Part shown: one piece after another, positions 63,823-64,000 of the stretch
Numbering within the stretch: the first letter of the stretch is position 1
How the letters are laid out: the number at the start of each line of letters is the position of its first letter
Source of the DNA: Mactra quadrangularis
Lineage: Eukaryota; Mollusca; Bivalvia; Venerida; Mactridae
DNA: 64,000 nt
Assembly (NCBI GenBank): GCA_025267735.1
Contig: CM046303.1
Coordinates: 18,342,403-18,406,402 of the forward strand
Reading direction: 5' to 3'
Program-made: the position numbers and the translations under genes
The notes under the pieces: generated by a model
What the model saw: the letters and a program-made list of their open reading frames with translations, nothing else
What the model was told of the DNA's origin: nothing
The model's database searches: none

Positions 63823-64000
63823 CTGAAAATAGTGTTGCGATTAGGATATAATCATAATTGAGGTATGTGTACAAGTATTTCATGATTAAATACATTCTTT
63901 TTGAAAATTGTGACGAGCTTGTTTCTTTTTGCATAGCTCTGCATCATTTACATTAGCCATAACCATTAATGCTTCAACACATTCCACGTACCGTGATACA

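Overview
This is AT-rich animal genomic DNA with split genes, long introns and many transposon relics. The domain families (SRCR, C-type lectin, kringle, PAN, LDLa, trypsin), the intron-rich structure, and the Helitron, hAT and SINE content suggest a marine invertebrate, most likely a bivalve or other mollusc. That species-level placement is inference.

All recognisable genes lie on the minus strand. The window cuts through a head-to-tail array of at least three paralogous secreted mosaic serine proteases. Gene 0 contributes only its signal-peptide exon (3358-3429); the rest lies left of the window. Gene 1 is complete: 25 exons from 43992 down to 10969. The exon lengths sum to 3894 nt (1297 residues plus stop) and every splice phase is consistent. 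Gene 2 is represented by its last 14 exons (63822 down to 48813), which correspond to gene 1 exons 12-25; the rest lies right of the window. Gene 1 reads: signal peptide, Gly/Arg-rich segment, SRCR, C-type lectin domain with a Ser/Arg-rich exon, kringle, LDLa, PAN/apple, LDLa, SRCR, LDLa, SRCR, SRCR, then a trypsin-type protease with an intact His-Asp-Ser triad. From exon 4 onward every domain boundary falls in a phase-1 intron, as expected of exon shuffling. The architecture suggests a secreted recognition protease zymogen (innate defence, clotting-like or matrix proteolysis), but its function is not shown here.

The repeated unit is about 38-40 kb. Roughly 489-28160 is paralogous to 41000-63990, while 28.6-41 kb (gene 1 exons 2-11) appears once in the window. 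Between each protease 3' end and the next protease exon 1 lies a terminal exon for a Pro/Gln/Gly/Tyr-rich low-complexity protein. It is intact at 5868-6332, and in the other unit (44955-45334) it is broken by a nonsense codon and a 3' deletion.

The two units differ by many insertions that can be read against the paralogous empty site. Unit A has a ~1.1 kb Helitron, a ~4.6 kb compound insertion (LINE tail with a tetranucleotide satellite, pogo relic, GC-rich inverted-repeat element), a ~600 bp MITE and a ~1.15 kb palindrome-headed insertion. Unit B has a 2.4 kb hAT-like element with a perfect 8-bp target duplication, another palindrome-headed insertion and a TGTC microsatellite. The SRCR exon 18 is unusual. 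Its acceptor edge has been amplified into a 42-bp minisatellite (about 12 units in gene 1, about 31 in gene 2), and in gene 1 its donor edge also forms a 54-bp tandem repeat. The SRCR/LDLa exons are nearly identical between genes 1 and 2, whereas the protease exons differ most at residues that line the substrate pocket.
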